A program made the translations under genes and the position numbers. Below, piece after piece: positions 61,997 through 64,000 of a stretch of DNA of 64,000 bases (its first letter is position 1; each line of letters starts with the position of its first letter). Location of the stretch: NCBI GenBank assembly GCA_016987375.1, contig PJRA01000160.1, forward strand, positions 2,277,179 to 2,341,178. Direction: 5' to 3'. Source of the stretch: Brachionus koreanus (Eukaryota > Rotifera > Eurotatoria > Ploima > Brachionidae). The notes below the pieces were generated by a model. The model saw nothing but the letters and a program-made list of their open reading frames with translations. It had not been told where the DNA came from and did not search any database.

Positions 61997-63275
61997 GTAA
62001 GTAAAATTTAGAGGCTTTGTAGCTAAATTGTACATTTTTTTTATCTAAATTTTTTTTACTAAAAAAATAAGCTGTTCAGCTGTTTTCGAAAAAAAATTTT
62101 AATTAAAAAAATATGAGCAATCACTTTTAAAATTTTGACAAACTTTCAGAGATTACCATTCTGTAATCGATTAACATTCATGTAGATTACCATTTGTCCA
62201 AAAATTTTTTCTACATAAACTTTTTTTTATTATTTTACCTCAAATTCATAAATAAGCTTTGCTTAAATTCACCTAAATCATGTTATCATTATTTACTATT
62301 GAAGGCATTTGGACAATGTTCCCTCTTACTCTAAAATTTGATAAATTTTCAAATATTATAGCTTTTAGATAATCCTCAAAAATCATTTTTTTGACAGATC
62401 TGATGAATTTCATAACTCTATATTCATCAGATCTGTGGGTATAGTCGGTACGGTAGGGGTTGCTGTTCGCTCAGTTTTTGATCATTTTGTTTCAAATTTC
62501 TATTAGTTTTAATTAAAAAAATTTTTTTCCTGTTGTAATAAAATTCAAAGAGTGCGATCTTCCAAATATTTTTTTCCAGTTTGAAATAAGAGAAAAATTT
62601 TAATTAAATATTGCGAGTATTTTCATATTTGAAATTAAAAGTTTTAGCTTAATTTTTATTTTCTAAAAATATCTGATTATCTTTTATGAGTAATTTTGTA
62701 CTTATAGTTGGATCAATTTTTTACAATCTAGATTTGATGACAAATGTCATAAATAGTGATCTTTTGATATAAGTTACAAAATTTATATATGTTTAAGACA
62801 ATTTATTATTAGCCTTTTTTAGATAAATCGAAATATCAAAATTTTTTCAACTCGTTTGAAAGCAAGTTAATTTTTCAAAATTAGTATACTTTCTTACATA
62901 ACTAATAATAATCAAAAATATTCCTATCTACAAGTTCTGTTTATTTGAATAATCATCGAATGTAAAAAACTTAAAAAAAAAACATATATTTTTTTAAATT
63001 ACAAATAGTTCTAACCTTTTAAAAATTTATGAAAATTTCAAAGGTTAAATTTAAATTTAAATCAAAATGATCATTTTTAAAGTTTATAAAAGAATTTTCA
63101 ATTTATTTTTTTTCAAATTAAAAAATAAAAATTAAACTCTTTCTATATCACTAAAAAATTTAATTTCAAATATGAAAATGCTTGTAATATTTAATAAAAA
63201 TTATTCTTTTATTTTAAACTGAAAAAAAATATTTGAAACATCGGTTTTGTGAAATCTAGTATAAAAGAACAGAAC
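61997..63275 (+). other. Start of the glypican intron 3
   Basis: AT-rich, no further glypican exon detected. A 15-bp-stem hairpin (62394-62437 region) and a short GC-richer stretch right after it (about 62435-62480) are the only structures seen. Confidence 0.55.
62394..62436. repeat. Hairpin-forming inverted repeat
   Basis: acagatctgatgaa (62394-62407) is the exact reverse complement of ttcatcagatctgt (62423-62436), with a 15-nt spacer. Within the glypican intron. May be a tiny mobile-element relic or a chance structure. Confidence 0.75.
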
Positions 63276-63650
63276 AAAATGTAAAAATTCTTATAACTTT
63301 TCTTTTAAAAGTCAAAAGCAAGTTCTCTAATAGCAACATGGTGCAACATTCACAGTTGCGCTATTATCTACTAGAAATTATGCATAATGTGTATTTTGAA
63401 AAATAATTAAGTTAAAAAAATTTCAAAAATTTAGAAATTATACATGGAATATGGCCAAGTAAAAAAAGACGAATGCTGTAAAAGCAGGGTTTTAACTAAA
63501 ACTGCTGCTTAGGATAAAATTTAATCCCAATAGCATTACTACTACTACTACTAAAATGTAAAAATTCTTATAACTTTTCTTTTAAAAGCCAGAAGCAAGT
63601 TCTTTAAAAGCAACATGGTGCAATATTCAAAGTTGCACTATTATCAACAA
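63276..63650. repeat. Direct duplication of a roughly 96-bp unit
   Basis: Copies at about 63276-63373 and 63553-63650 both begin aaaatgtaaaaattctta and share caacatggtgcaa; I count 8 differences in about 96 bp. The 180-bp spacer contains an (ACT)5 run (63538-63552) directly abutting the second copy. Unknown repeat family. Confidence 0.8.
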
Positions 63651-63839
63651 TATGTTAAAACGCTGCAAATTAAGTATAACTAGAATTTAGACAAATTTGG
63701 CTATAGTGCATTTTGCAAAGACTTTGTATGTTATTAGCTTACTTTGACTTTTGGTGTAATTAAATATGTTGCAATTTGTTGCGATTAAAGAACTAATTAA
63801 AAGCATTCAGAAAAAAAGTTATAATTAAACCAAAATTAT

Positions 63840-64000
63840 TTAAAAATATTATATAATTTTTGTCAATTTTTTGCTTTAAAAATATCACTAATTTCGACTG
63901 CATCCACTGCCAACTTATTCCAGTCATTCACTACACTGTTTGTGAAGAAGTTTTAGCGTTGAGCAATTCTTGATTATTTCTCTTTTAATTTTGAATGAAT
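63840..64000 (-). mobile_element. LINE 3'-terminal remnant, cut by the window edge
   Basis: The minus strand reads NFFTNSVVNDWNKLAVDAVE then SDIFKAKN, the same C-terminal wording as the LINE copies ending at 39160 and 26394. Stops and a short spacing show degeneration. The remainder lies beyond 64000. Confidence 0.75.

Noticed and set aside
1..64000. CRISPR arrays, prokaryotic operons, rRNA or tRNA genes
   Set aside because: Looked for by eye on both strands. No regularly spaced repeats, ribosome-binding sites or cloverleaf-like segments were seen, and the gene structures are clearly eukaryotic.

Overview
This is a very AT-rich eukaryotic nuclear window from an invertebrate animal. Protein-coding genes are interrupted by GT-AG introns, most only about 50-60 bp long, with a minority of 0.7-2.2 kb. 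The gene families (beta-heavy spectrin, excitatory amino acid transporter, NEMP, glypican, muscle LIM protein) are metazoan. Base composition, tiny introns and retroelement debris would suit a monogonont rotifer of the Brachionus type. That placement is an inference, not something the sequence proves. There are no prokaryotic systems, CRISPR arrays or recognisable RNA genes.

Layout. 0.7-17.7 kb (+): complete beta-heavy spectrin (4314 aa, 9 exons, one of them 10 kb long). 21.0-23.3 kb (+): glutamate transporter SLC1/EAAT. 24.6-26.2 kb (+): nuclear-envelope protein NEMP. 26.35-26.95 kb (-): broken LINE fragment. 27.6-29.1 kb and 30.2-31.1 kb (-): two tandem uracil-DNA glycosylase paralogues. 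31.7-33.6 kb (+): mitochondrial citrate synthase, head-to-head with the second UNG. 35.65-35.86 kb: piggyBac-like non-autonomous element flanked by TTAA. 36.9-38.1 kb (-): intronless SH3BP5-like Rab11 GEF. 39.2-44.8 kb: Ty3/gypsy-type LTR retrotransposon (39802-44386, 4-bp target duplication) nested inside an older minus-strand LINE. 45.1-45.5 kb (-): single-LIM muscle protein. 49.1-59.2 kb (+): cytosolic carboxypeptidase (AGBL2/3 type, 1119 aa, 16 exons). 60.6 kb to the right edge (+): 5' part of a glypican. 63.3-64.0 kb: duplicated repeat and a third LINE remnant.

All gene models were spliced by hand. In every complete spliced model the exon lengths sum to a multiple of three and intron phases match at each junction, which is the main support for the calls. 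Neighbours have no obvious common pathway; this is an ordinary animal gene neighbourhood. The two UNG copies are the only local gene duplication.

I did not find a convincing new molecular system. The points most worth a second look are: the nested LTR-in-LINE insertion; a 41-bp hairpin present in only one LTR; a Gag-like ORF that begins with two hydrophobic segments; the TTAA-flanked mini-element; the giant spectrin exon; tandem UNGs with different intron positions; and a recurring (ACT)n motif at four loci, one of which ends a LINE copy.
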